From Acanthamoeba lenticulata (taxonomy: Eukaryota; Discosea; Longamoebia; Acanthamoebidae): 10,579 nucleotides of DNA. The notes beneath the pieces were generated by a model. It was not told where the DNA came from. It was given only the letters and a program-made list of their open reading frames with translations, and did not search any database. Position numbers and translations under genes: made by a program. Numbering within the stretch: position 1 is the first letter of the stretch; each line of letters opens with the position of its first letter. The stretch covers positions 1-10,579 of the forward strand of contig NAVB01001783.1 of assembly GCA_002179805.1 (NCBI GenBank). Direction: 5' to 3'. Shown piece after piece: positions 1 to 8,182 of the stretch.

Positions 1-1
1 A

Positions 2-337
2 GCGAGCCACCTTAGCTTCGTCAATAATGATGACGATGCTGATGGCGACAACGAGAATGGTGGCGCCAACGGCCTTTATGATGAGGAGGAACTAGAGGCC
101 GCCGATGACGATGGCATGGACTACGGCTATAACAGCCTCCGGACCCGGCTTCATGATGTTGATGACACGGTACGTCTGAAGACACGTCCACCAAACCTTT
201 TTCGAGAGTGCCGACTTGGTTGCTGTTTTTTCCCCTAGCAGTCATTACTGACGCGTCCTCGTTTGGGTGTCGATTTGTAGAACGACGCCCACGAAGAAGA
301 GGATGTCATGGCATTTGACGATGATCGTCGTGTGTAA
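2..337 (+). CDS. 3' end of an acidic-tailed protein (partial, two exons)
   Basis: The reading frame is open from the left edge to 169. There a GTACGT donor begins an intron (170-280) that ends in TTTGTAG, and the last exon (281-337) stays in phase 0 and stops with TAA at 335-337. The visible 74 residues are very acidic, with Asp/Asn/Gly and Glu runs such as NNDDDADGDNENGG and HEEEDVMAFDDD. No transmembrane segment or known domain is visible, so only a disordered acidic C-terminus can be described. If the upstream acceptor at 238-239 were used instead, translation would stop at the TAG at 278-280, giving a different short end. The bulk of the gene and its function lie outside the window. Confidence 0.6.
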
Positions 338-412
338 ACCACTGGCGGAAGGGTGGCCGCACGCATAATGGTGTGAAAGTTTTTCTTTTTTATATACAAT
401 CTTGCTGGAGCA

Positions 413-1533
413 ATGACGCCAACCACAGACCCAATGGGGAAGGTCTCTCCTGAAACAAATCAGTTCAGAAACAACCGACATTCTCTATGGGTGTTGAGCC
501 AAAGCTGGCGCAAACAAACGCAGGCGTTATTTCCAGAATCATAAGATTTAAGAGTAAGCCGAGACCCTCTCCTCCCTTGTTTCTTTAGCTCTTTGGCACC
601 ACCGAAGACAAGCACCAGCTTGCAAGCATGGAGGGGAGGTCCGACGAGGAAGCCAGATTGGTGTGGTTGCGCTCCGCTGAGCTGCAGTTCGGTACGTCGG
701 CCTCCTCCTCGTCGGCAACGTTGCAACGTTGGTGCTTGTTTCCAGATGAGGTTGCTGCGCGCGCAGGGCCACATTCAGCCACACCAGCGACCCGGCCGAG
801 GCCATCACTGTTGGAGAAGCCTTAGGCCAGGCTCAAACCGACAGCCACTTCCAGGGTTGGGTTTAGGGTGCGCTCAGGTGTTTTCTTGTCCAGGTGGTTG
901 GCGGTGATGCAAGGCTCGCTCGGCTGCTCGTCGATTGCGGTTGCGACATTCACAAGCCTGACAAATGTGACCGCACTCCACTTTATAATGCTGGTACTCT
1001 CTCTTTGCTTTTGACTTGTGGAAGAGTTGTTGATGATTGGAGGATGACGGTGATTGGATGATGGAATGTTGGCGGTGGGGCAGTGAGAAACAACAACCCA
1101 GTGCACGCCGAATGCCTCCTCTGTGCGGGCGCTGACCCTTGGGTTGGCGTCACCCTCAGCCCACCGGCTCGGCTTGCCAGTGCAGTGCACCACCCAGAGA
1201 TCCACGCCATGTTCCAGAAGAAGCCTGCATCCCTATTGGAAGCTGCCGGCCAAGGACAAAAACAAAAAGGTCAACAAAGACAAGAATGATGATCGTGGTG
1301 AAGAAGAGGAGCACGTATTGAGCAGGGAAGAAGAGGAAGAAGAGGAGAGAAGAGAAGAAGAAGAAAATGATGATGACAAGGATGAGGACTACAGTGGAGG
1401 GTCAACAGGTGGACGTAAAAGAAGAAACAACAACAGCAGCAGCAGCAGCAGCAAGAAGCGGTCTGGCAAGTCAGCATCATCAAGATCGGCAGCAGCAACC
1501 AAGAAGACAAAAAGAGCTCATGATGACAAATGA
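413..1533 (+). CDS. ankyrin-repeat protein with charged C-terminal tail, possibly broken
   Basis: Supported exons are 413-490 (ATG at 413, donor GTGTTG), 589-691 (donor GTACGT, phase 1), a weakly resolved exon around 746-866, 894-993 (phase 0 to 1) and 1084 onward. Ankyrin character is clear in exon 894-993 (GDARLARLLVDCGCDIHKPD, then DRTPLYNA) and continues after the 994-1083 intron (NPVHAECLLCAGADPW, then ASAVHHPEIHAMF). That gives about two repeats, each with the typical TPL..A / LL..GAD pattern, suggesting a protein-protein interaction role. In the ankyrin frame translation ends at 1287-1289. The frame one base ahead carries a convincing tail to a TGA at 1531-1533: Lys-rich, then Glu-rich, then poly-Ser and KKR clusters resembling nuclear localisation signals. 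An in-frame TAG at 864-866 is avoided only by a 33-nt intron or a weak donor. Pseudogene, assembly indels or an unusual intron are all possible. It is convergent with the minus-strand gene ending at 1656. Confidence 0.6.
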
Positions 1534-1655
1534 CGTCTCTCCTTGGAGGACGCGTCAAACTTCAACAACAACAATTTTGTGAAAGGAAAGGGAAAAAGAG
1601 ACAAACATGTTGACGTAAATGACCTGCGTATGCTGCTGCTGCTGCTGCAGAAGCA
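1534..1655. other. short spacer between convergent genes
   Basis: This spacer lies between the stop of the ankyrin-type gene and the stop of the minus-strand membrane-protein gene. It must hold both 3' ends in about 120 bases. The only visible structure is a (GCT)n run at about 1632-1648. No convincing gene or canonical AATAAA was seen. Confidence 0.5.
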
Positions 1656-4600
1656 CTAAAGGTCGTTGAATGAAAACCCGACCACCAGCTTTGATCGTTG
1701 GTGGTGGCGCCTCCGCACCAGACCCCGCCGCCGGCGCTCCACCACGACCGCCACCACCACGACCAATGCCACCACGGCGATGGCCACAGGCACGGCCACC
1801 GAGACACCCACGATGAGGCTCACGTTGCTGCCACCGCCGCCGCCACCGCCGCCGTGGTCTGCGCCCAACAGCAGATCAAAGTCTGGTGGTTGGTGTTGGG
1901 ACAAGACGAATGAATCATCATGAGGAGGAACTGCCACACAAACGCAATCGAGAGAAGGGGAGTGGGAAGGGACTTACCGGGGTCATACACCAGCGACTCG
2001 TTGAAGTGCCCAAATGACAGGACCAAGCTCGATGATGATGATGATGACGATGACGAGCCCACGAGCCTGGTGCTGACCCACTGAGCGCCCACGTGACTCT
2101 CGCCATCGAGCTCCACCACGTCGAGCAGCCGCACTCTCGTCTCTCGACGCACGCCCTTCTCCTCCACTTCCTGACCCTTGAGTTGCCACGTTGTCGTCCT
2201 TGATGCGTTGGTGCCTCCAGAGACGAGATGGGTGCTCGAGAAGGTCGGCCGGATGGCGACTCGCACCTCGAGTCGACTCTCAGCCGCGCTCCATGGCCAC
2301 GCGCCGCGCACGCGCACCGTCAGCTTGGTCAACGCTGGCGTGAGGGTCAGATTGGCCAGACCGTTGGAGACCGACACGTTGACTGTGTCGTCAAACAGAT
2401 CGAACTGCAGTTCCAGCACCACTGCCGCTTCCGCCGACGGCGATGCCGATGGCGATGCCGATGGCGATGGCGATGCCGATGGCGATGCCGATGGCGATGG
2501 CGATGCCGATGCCGATGGCAATGGCGATGGCAATGGCGATGCCGATGGCGAAGATGACGGAGAGATGGTGGAAATTCGGACAAGGCGACAGGAGTAGACA
2601 AAGGATTGCGAAGCGCCTTGCACCACGTCAGACGGGCTGGTCTTGTTCCAGGCGCCGCTGCCCTCGGCACAGGTCAAGTTGGCCAGTGGTGATGGATTGT
2701 CGATGCTGGCCACCTCGGCCACGCTCTCGAGCGCCAGAGCCACGGCTGCGCTCTGCTGCACCGCGCCCTCCTTGTCTGATTGTGATTGGAGAGTAGTGTG
2801 TGTGTTGTGTGGTTGGGTAAGCACCACGATGGATGGCAGGAAGGCGTGTGTGTGTGGAGTGGGCACCTGTGGGAAGGATGAGCATCTGTGGGGCCGAGTA
2901 GTTGAACTGCAGCACCGGCGCCAGCACCGCGCCTGTTGTTGTGTTCGACTGGAAGTAGGCCGGCGAGGGCGAAGGTGAGACTGATGGAGAGACCGAAGGC
3001 GAGCCTGACGGCGAGCCTGACGGCGAGGCTGACGGCGAGGCTGACGGCGACAGAGAGTGGGTGAGGGCGACGATGACAAAGAGGGTGAAGGCGTGATCGA
3101 GGTCAATGGTGGCCTGCAGGGACTCCCCGCGCCGTTACACCCGCACACTGCACGGCCACCACAGCAAACCTGTCAGTCGCTCAGCAGCCAAATCATTGAA
3201 GGAGAGAGAGGGAGAGGGAGAGGGAGAAGGGGGGGGGGGAAGAAGTCGAGGATAGCGCACGGGACATGGTGTCGTTGGCCCACCAGGTGAGATTGTAGGG
3301 GCCCAAGCACCCCGTGCGGCACTGCAGCTTCGCCGGGTAAATGATGGCCGTCGCCCGCGCCGCCGTGCACACCACCTCTACCCCCTTGGCATTGCCGCTG
3401 CTGTTGGTGACGCTTATGATCCAATTGTCGTAGTTACTGATGCCGGTGCCATCGGGTGTGGACACAGTGATCAAGGTCGGAGCGCCGACTTGCCACGAGC
3501 CTCCTGATTGCATGACCACACCTAGGTAGGAGTACGCCGTTGCAGTGTGTCGAGGCAACTGCGCTGTGCTGTTGGGTGGTTACCTGTGGCATTGGAGCCC
3601 ACGGCGAGGGTGACTGGACCTGTTTGATTCCACACTCCTCCTCCTTGTACCCGGACAGCAGCACCTACAACACGCACGCACGAGATTCAGCGAGTGTGGA
3701 GGGCGTGTGGAAAGAGCTCTCAAGTGTGTGTTTACCTGGTGTGCCTGTGCCAGTGATGGCGATGTACACCTCTCCCTCCTGAACCCACTCGTGAACATAA
3801 ACGCCTTGATTCAACGTTGGCAGAGATAGCGCAATGCATTTCACAAATGCAACGCATGAGAGCGTGAGTTGTGACGGACCTGACGCAAAATGAGGGCATA
3901 ATGTGATGATTAGTGACATGACGCACCCTGTTGTGCGGCAGTGATGTTGACTCTCCCGGTCGAATGCCAGGGTGAAATCGTCGACACACCTGGGTGACAC
4001 AAGTCAATCGCCACACTCAACGGCCGCAGGTGTGATCACTTGATAAGGCAGGCGTACCGAACAGGGCCTTGACCTTGACCGCGCCCCGCTGCTCCCACAT
4101 TCCAGTAGGCTCTGACAAGGTGATTCCTGTTGTGGATGGTGTTGGTTAGGGAAATGTGTACGCACCACCGCACCACCGCACCACCGCACACGCACACGTG
4201 AGGGCAAGATGAAAGATACACACAGTAAGAGAGGCGACGTGGCGGCGGGTACCGGTGCAAGATGTGCACTCCACGACCATGTCCGCATTCTGGTGCCACT
4301 GAACATGACCTAAATATATGCCTGTGTGAACATTTATTGTGTGTGTGTGTGTGTGAGTGAGTGTGTCTCAGGTGAGTGTGGCTGGGGACTGCGAGGGTAA
4401 CAAAGAAATCCGAACCGTAAGAACTGTCTGAAGTCGTCGTCACAGACAGGGAGGAGTCTTGAATGAACGTTTGGTTATCCACTAATCCTCCAACTATACT
4501 CAATTCTAAGCAAACGCGGGGCACCGTTGAGTTTCTGAGAGCGCGTGAGTTTGTAACTGTTCACGAGAGACAGAAACAGCGATACCGGCAGAGATGATGT

Positions 4601-5255
4601 GGAGCGGAGCGGACAGGATCAAGTTGGAATAGGAAGTAAGACCTGGGGAGAGCGGAGCAGAGTGGAGTGGGGTGATGAGACTCACCCAGCCGCGAGTGAG
4701 GGGCTCAGGCTACACCCAGTACCAGTCCCATTCAGCGTAAGCGGGCCGCCAGTGATGATTGCGCTCTTGTACAGGTAGAGCCACTGCCACTGTGAGTCGG
4801 CTGTGTTTTCATTGGGGTCAAACTCAAGGGTGACTCCCACCTGCGCGATCCTGATGGTGAATTAGAACAGGTGTGGTTGATCAGGAGGTCCACTAAAACA
4901 GGGAGGAGGAGCGCTTGTCTTACACCAACGTGAGAGGAACAAGGACATCTAGTCGGATGGTCTCGTTCTTGTATGTCCCCCCTTGGGTGATGTTCACGGT
5001 GCCTCCGGTGGTAGTGCCACCGAGGGCGTCGAGAGCATCGTACACCCGCTGATAGGCACAACCGGCTTTGCACACCTCAACTGAGTTCCCCCCCCCCGCC
5101 TGTACAGGCCTCCATCATCATCATCAGGACACGAAAAAAGGGAGAACCAACGAAGACAGAAGACCAAACAAAAAGGATTATAACGATTAAAATGAGCGTA
5201 CAGGTGGGGCCTTGGCCGCAACCCCAGCCAAAAGAAGAACTGCAAGAAGCAGCAT
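1656..5255 (-). CDS. type I membrane protein with beta-helix-like ectodomain and Ser/Pro-repeat stalk (14 exons)
   Basis: Fourteen exons join with matching phases at GT-AG sites: 5255-5202, 5099-4924, 4850-4686, 4534-4416, 4321-4253, 4126-4058, 3989-3927, 3879-3736, 3664-3584, 3521-3284, 3169-3141, 3040-2867, 2775-1978 and 1882-1656. They total 2406 nt (801 residues). Exon 1 encodes a signal peptide (MLLLAVLLLAGVAAKAPP). Exon 2 has a Cys-x3-Cys start and GGTVNITQGGTYKNETI, typical of the first rung of pectin-lyase-like right-handed beta-helix proteins; rung-like sequence runs to about residue 390. Ser-Pro repeats follow (exon 12 and mid exon 13), with a region of many N-x-S/T sites between them and a beta-rich segment after. 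The last exon has a Gly run, one hydrophobic helix (LIVGVSVAVPVAIAVVAL...) and an ERRRR stop-transfer tail. It is inferred to be an N-glycosylated surface protein; ligand unknown. An upstream ATG at 5309 in the same frame is an alternative start. The exon 4/5 and exon 10-12 borders use weaker sites and are less sure. Confidence 0.8.
2432..2552 (-). repeat. Ser/Pro/Ala coding minisatellite in exon 13
   Basis: Tandem 6- to 18-bp units built on GATGCC/GATGGC (plus strand) run for about 120 bp. They stay in frame on the minus strand as SPSASPSPSASPSASP-type sequence. The encoded stretch would be an extended, possibly O-glycosylated stalk. Such arrays commonly vary in copy number. Confidence 0.85.
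2962..3052 (-). repeat. 12-bp tandem repeat encoding SPSG/SPSA units in exon 12
   Basis: Units of the form GGCGAGCCTGAC / GGCGAGGCTGAC (plus strand) repeat about five times, with decayed copies (GGCGAAGGTGAG, GGAGAGACCGAA) to the left. On the minus strand they encode SPSASPSGSPSGSPSVSPS. The TCGCCGTCAG unit ends in AG, so each copy is also a potential splice acceptor for the intron that begins at 3140. Stalk length could therefore vary through splice-site choice. Confidence 0.8.
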
Positions 5256-5887
5256 ACTACTACCACCACTGACGCCACACGCGGGCAGAGCGGAATGTGG
5301 GTGTCCCATCCCTCCCCCCCCCACGTTGTCTGCTTTGTGTTTGTGGTGGAGATGTTGGCAAGCCAGAAGCTTTTCTCTTTGCTTTATTTGCAATAAGCAG
5401 GAGAATTTTTTTAGAAAAATATGATGCGGCGCTGCACTTTGCAACAACGGTGATTAAAAACCGGTCTTTTCCCCCCAGTACCCATTTAAGGGCCTGCCCT
5501 CAACAAAGAGAAGAGACCTTTTCATTCATTCCAAGGGTAATCATTATTTATTCGTTTGTTTATTTACTCCAACATTTGGGGGGGGGAGCAGGCGAAGGAC
5601 ATCTCTGGGGCTGGGGTGCCAGCCTCCACGATCAGCTGGGCTTTGGAGACGCTTTGCATGTCCTCAGTCCCATCCCTGTGCCCGGATACCCGCCAAAAGC
5701 ATTCCCGGTGACGGGACGGGAAACGCCAGTAGTAAGGGGGGATGGTATGCCTGCAATTTGTTCATCTGGGGTGATGGGTGCATGTCCCATTCGCCGGCGG
5801 CTTTTTTCAACTCGGTTGACACGGCGACGGGGCGCTTTTTAACGGCCGCATCCTCGGGTGTTGTTTTCAACTCCTCACACGCGCACA
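5256..5887. promoter_or_regulatory. spacer between divergent genes, presumed to hold both promoters
   Basis: This spacer of about 630 bp separates the minus-strand membrane-protein gene from the plus-strand ORF at 5888. It contains C and G homopolymers (about 5315-5323 and 5579-5587), an AT-rich patch with repeated ATTTA/TTTATT at 5540-5570, and two copies of TTTTCAACTC (about 5806-5815 and 5864-5873), the second just upstream of the ATG. The doubled motif could be a promoter element, but this is inference. A long open frame on the plus strand here has no protein-like features. Confidence 0.35.
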
Positions 5888-6160
5888 ATGAGCACCGACA
5901 GCAGCAGCAGCAACAACAACCCGCACGGCTATCCCGTCCGAACACAGCAGCCTTTCGTCGTTGACACAACGCAGAAACGAAAGATCAAGTTCAACGTGTT
6001 CATTCTACCTCTCTCGGCGCTGATCGAAGCACGAAAGCGGCGAGACGCGGCGCTCTTGTCCTCTCCGATCGCTAAACCCAAGAGGACTCAAAGCACCGCC
6101 AATCAGCGACAAGCCCTCCTCCGCGAAATCCTTCTCACACAGTCTTCGGAGCTCAGGTGA
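5888..6160 (+). CDS. short Ser/Asn- then Arg/Lys-rich protein, or first exon of a longer gene
   Basis: The ATG at 5888 (CACAATGAG) opens a 90-codon frame ending in TGA at 6158-6160. The N-terminus is a Ser/Asn low-complexity run from AGC/AAC repeats. The rest looks like a normal soluble protein with a hydrophobic strand (KIKFNVFILPLSALIEARKR) followed by a basic, Gln-rich helix-prone segment. No family is recognised. The stop overlaps AG|GTGATAACG, which reads as a possible splice donor, so this may be a first exon whose downstream exons are absent or were displaced by the antisense PCNA remnant that begins 57 bp further on. Confidence 0.5.
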   Translation: MSTDSSSSNNNPHGYPVRTQQPFVVDTTQKRKIKFNVFILPLSALIEARKRRDAALLSSPIAKPKRTQSTANQRQALLREILLTQSSELR

Positions 6161-6216
6161 TAACGTCTGAATTTCACACATCTTTTTTTCCAAATCTCAA
6201 AAATGAACAAGAAACG

Positions 6217-6778
6217 TCAAGCATTGTCAATGTCCACCTTGGGTGCGAGGTAGAGCGCGACACGCGCAAACACCACGTCAAGCTCCATACCGCCGCCTTT
6301 AGGTCGCTGCATGCTGTAGACCATCCACAGTGGTTGCTCTTTGTTGATCTCCATGTCACTTGTTCGCTTATCTTGAACCACGGATTGACAAAGAGGCCCA
6401 GGTAGCGCATGCCCACCTGCACGCGTAAAGGGTTCTGTCCGTTGGTGTCCTCGCTGTTCTCCTGGATCTCGTCCTCCATGCTGCTGTCCGTGCCCAACGT
6501 ATTGAAGGTGACAACATTGTGCCTGTGATTGGCGGCCATACCCACTTTGACAGTGCCCATATCCCCGATGGGCGCCATGACCTGCATGATTTCACGCAGC
6601 TTGGTCGAGGGCATGTGAATCTCAACATTGCTCTCATTTGAGGGCAGGCTGAGCTCATCTTTCTCAACATAAATGAGATTAATGTGTAAAAATGGGATAT
6701 GAGATAAAAGAGAAGAAAAGAGAGAAAATGAACAAAGTGTACATTACTTACTTTATTCACTGCTGAAAAGGAGTACAT
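6217..6778 (-). pseudogene. PCNA (sliding clamp) C-terminal domain remnant, frameshifted
   Basis: Reading on the minus strand, the exon starting at 6662 encodes KDELSLPSNE, VEIHMPSTKLREIM and VGMRYLGLFV. These match the PCNA second-domain layout (MPS..F/L.RI, and the FALRYLNFF-like strand). At about 6354-6360 the frame must shift by one base to reach the rest of the domain (EQPLWMVYSM, then LYLAPKVDI at the C-terminus, like the LAPK end of PCNA), stopping at 6219-6217. Upstream, a GTAAGT donor at 6751 and an intron (6751-6663) with a U-rich tract join in phase to a short exon around 6778-6752 (YSFSAVNK), which aligns with the strand before the domain. No N-terminal PCNA domain is visible further upstream. 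PCNA encircles DNA and tethers polymerases; this half-length, frameshifted copy is unlikely to do so. A host paralogue fragment or an old insertion from a DNA virus are both possible. Confidence 0.75.
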
Positions 6779-7385
6779 GGAGTGCATACACACGTGTGGC
6801 GCACATGCCCAAGGCACATGCTCCAACTTTAGGTTAGGGCTGTTTCATGTGGTTGTATGAGGTCGTACAAGATTGACTCTTACATCATTGGAAAGAGCAG
6901 CCTGAGGGCTACAAGATGAGCTATAGCAAGACGTATACAACTTCCGAGGGAGGGAGAAAAATGGAAAACGTTGGAAATTTCACTGAAAACAGGGGAGAAA
7001 AAGAGGGATTTGCTGGGGAATTTCGACCTTTTGGATGCCAAGGCCAGAGCAGGACATGCGGAGCATGTTCTGCTCAAGCCCTGCTCCTGCTCCACCACCA
7101 GCAAAAGGAATCACATGCTACCAAGCATTTGTAGAGCTGTGAGAGCAAACACGCCATTGCCATCCAGCACATATGTTTGCCAAAGTTGAGCCAAAAATGT
7201 TTTTTACTAAGGTTTTTAAAGGTCACAATGAAAAAAAACAAAATCAAAAAAAATATGATAAATAAGCTTTCGATTTGTACTATTTTATGGCCATTTCACT
7301 TTTTGTTCAAAGTTTGATTTTTTGAAGAAAAAAAAAAAAACAACATTTTTCGCCCAAGTTGGCCACCACCTGGGTGGTGGGGTAT
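6779..7385. other. gene-poor stretch, AT-rich toward its right end
   Basis: No convincing gene is seen. The segment holds a short telomere-like sequence (TTTAGGTTAGGG, 6828-6839), an imperfect inverted repeat (7047-7075) and, from about 7195, poly-A/poly-T tracts including an A13 run near 7327. The AT-rich part lies just past the chromodomain gene's stop and probably holds its 3' end. Small open frames at 6916-7134 and on the other strand lack domain features. Confidence 0.5.
7047..7075. repeat. imperfect inverted repeat
   Basis: GAGCAGGACATG (7047-7058) and CATGTTCTGCTC (7064-7075) are complementary except for one G:T position, with a 5-nt loop. It could form a 12-bp hairpin in RNA or DNA. 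No gene context explains it. Confidence 0.6.
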
Positions 7386-7946
7386 TTATTTGTTGTATTT
7401 TTTGTGGGCAGCATTTTTCCTGGCAAAGACAGTACGTTTCAGGTGCTCTTCCACCAGTTCCAGGGCGTGGCCCATCTCTTGGAAGGGGATATTGGAGTTG
7501 TGTTTGACCCCATAACCCTTCCACTTGACCTCACAGGTCACCCTTCTGTTGACCCACATGTGCTGGATTTTTTCTACTTCATACTCTTCTTCTTCTTCCT
7601 CCTCTTCTTCTTCTTCTTCCTCTTCCTCTTCTTCCTCCTCTTCTTCCTCCTCATCTGTCATCCATTTGGGTTTTTTGGGATACCAGGCACTACCAGCTTT
7701 TCTGCCTCCCTTGTTAGGCTGTTTGCGCTTGTGGCCCGACTGCTCAGCCCATTCATCATCATCTACTGTGGTCCTGATCTGCCTGGTCTGGTGGGCATGA
7801 CGCTGGGATTTCTCCTCAGCCGACAAGACTCCTTGCATCTTGGCTTCCATCCTTGCCAGTTGGGTGCTGGCTTGCACACTCACTCGAGGAGCATTAGCAG
7901 CCTTGAGAGTCTTTTTGTGGTTTTCTTCCACATTTTGCCTGCCCAA
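7386..7946 (-). CDS. chromodomain protein with long Glu tract (5' end incomplete)
   Basis: The minus-strand frame ends at TAA (7388-7386). Its last ~65 residues form a chromodomain directly after a run of more than 20 Glu: EEYEVEKIQHMWV, then CEVKWKGYG, then a helix ALELVEEHLKR. The three aromatic-cage positions of HP1-type chromodomains (Tyr of EEYEVEK, Trp and Tyr of KWKGY) are present, so methyl-lysine histone binding is plausible. The usual N-T-W-E-P stretch is replaced by NSNIPFQ, losing its Trp. The N-terminal part is basic and polar (KRKQPNKGGRKAG) with no chromoshadow, integrase or helicase domain. The first in-frame ATG is at 7850, but coding-like sequence continues to about 7940, where TTGGGCAG resembles a splice acceptor after a (GT)n tract; the first exon was not found. 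It could be a host chromatin protein or the tail of a mobile-element protein. Confidence 0.7.
   Translation of the reverse strand: MGRQNVEENHKKTLKAANAPRVSVQASTQLARMEAKMQGVLSAEEKSQRHAHQTRQIRTTVDDDEWAEQSGHKRKQPNKGGRKAGSAWYPKKPKWMTDEEEEEEEEEEEEEEEEEEEEEEEYEVEKIQHMWVNRRVTCEVKWKGYGVKHNSNIPFQEMGHALELVEEHLKRTVFARKNAAHKKYNK
7576..7655. repeat. CTT/CCT trinucleotide tract encoding poly-Glu
   Basis: An approximately 80-bp run of TCT/TCC/CCT triplets on the plus strand reads as GAA/GAG on the minus strand and encodes the acidic tract before the chromodomain. The mixed GAA and GAG codons show it is an impure, older repeat. Confidence 0.85.
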
Positions 7947-8126
7947 TTCAATTACTCACACACACACACACACACATACATTACACATTTTTAAACACAA
8001 AGTTAAATTTCAATCAATCCATTCAACTAATCAGATATATATATATATATATAATTATACTTGTTATACACAAACTTCATGACAGGCACAAAGACATTCA
8101 GGAGATCACTGAACCTAACTTGGAAA

Positions 8127-8169
8127 TAGGGTTTAGGATTAGGGTTTAGGGTTAGGGTTAGGGTTTAGG
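8127..8169 (+). repeat. interstitial telomere-like array
   Basis: About 43 bp consist of seven adjoining units mixing TTTAGGG and TTAGGG, one degenerate (GGATTAGGG), with the G-rich strand on plus. Arrays of this kind occur at chromosome ends and at sites of past telomere addition or break repair. Here it lies inside genic DNA, 175 bp before the recombinase start codon. Confidence 0.9.
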
Positions 8170-8182
8170 TCTCAGCATGCGG

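Noticed and set aside
2178..2597. Plus-strand Asp/Gly/Ala-repeat open frame
   Set aside because: It is the complement of the Ser/Pro minisatellite. The minus-strand reading has consistent splicing, glycosylation sites and membrane anchor, so this one is a shadow.
2432..3052. Repeat arrays considered as CRISPR
   Set aside because: The units are contiguous 6-18 bp coding repeats without spacers, in an intron-bearing eukaryotic gene.
1820..3148. Single 442-residue open frame on the minus strand
   Set aside because: It is not a separate gene. Its centre is exon 13 of the membrane-protein gene, and its ends read through the splice sites at 2776 and 1978 into intron sequence.
5297..5842. 181-codon plus-strand open frame in the spacer
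   Set aside because: It has homopolymer-driven sequence, no domain and no conserved-looking segments. It overlaps the presumed promoter regions of the divergent genes.
5561..5930. Minus-strand protein-like fragments (for example ELKKAAGEWDMHPS and AQLIVEAGTPAPEM)
   Set aside because: They resemble coding sequence locally, and the second ends in a stop near an AATAAA-like motif. The two pieces are in different frames with no good splice sites, and they overlap the plus-strand start at 5888.
6880..7134. Short open frames on both strands
   Set aside because: Both are low in features, contain the inverted repeat, and show no domain, splice or codon signal.
7359..7994. Plus-strand frame rich in Phe/Leu across the chromodomain gene
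   Set aside because: It is the complement of the Glu tract and chromodomain and only mimics a membrane protein.
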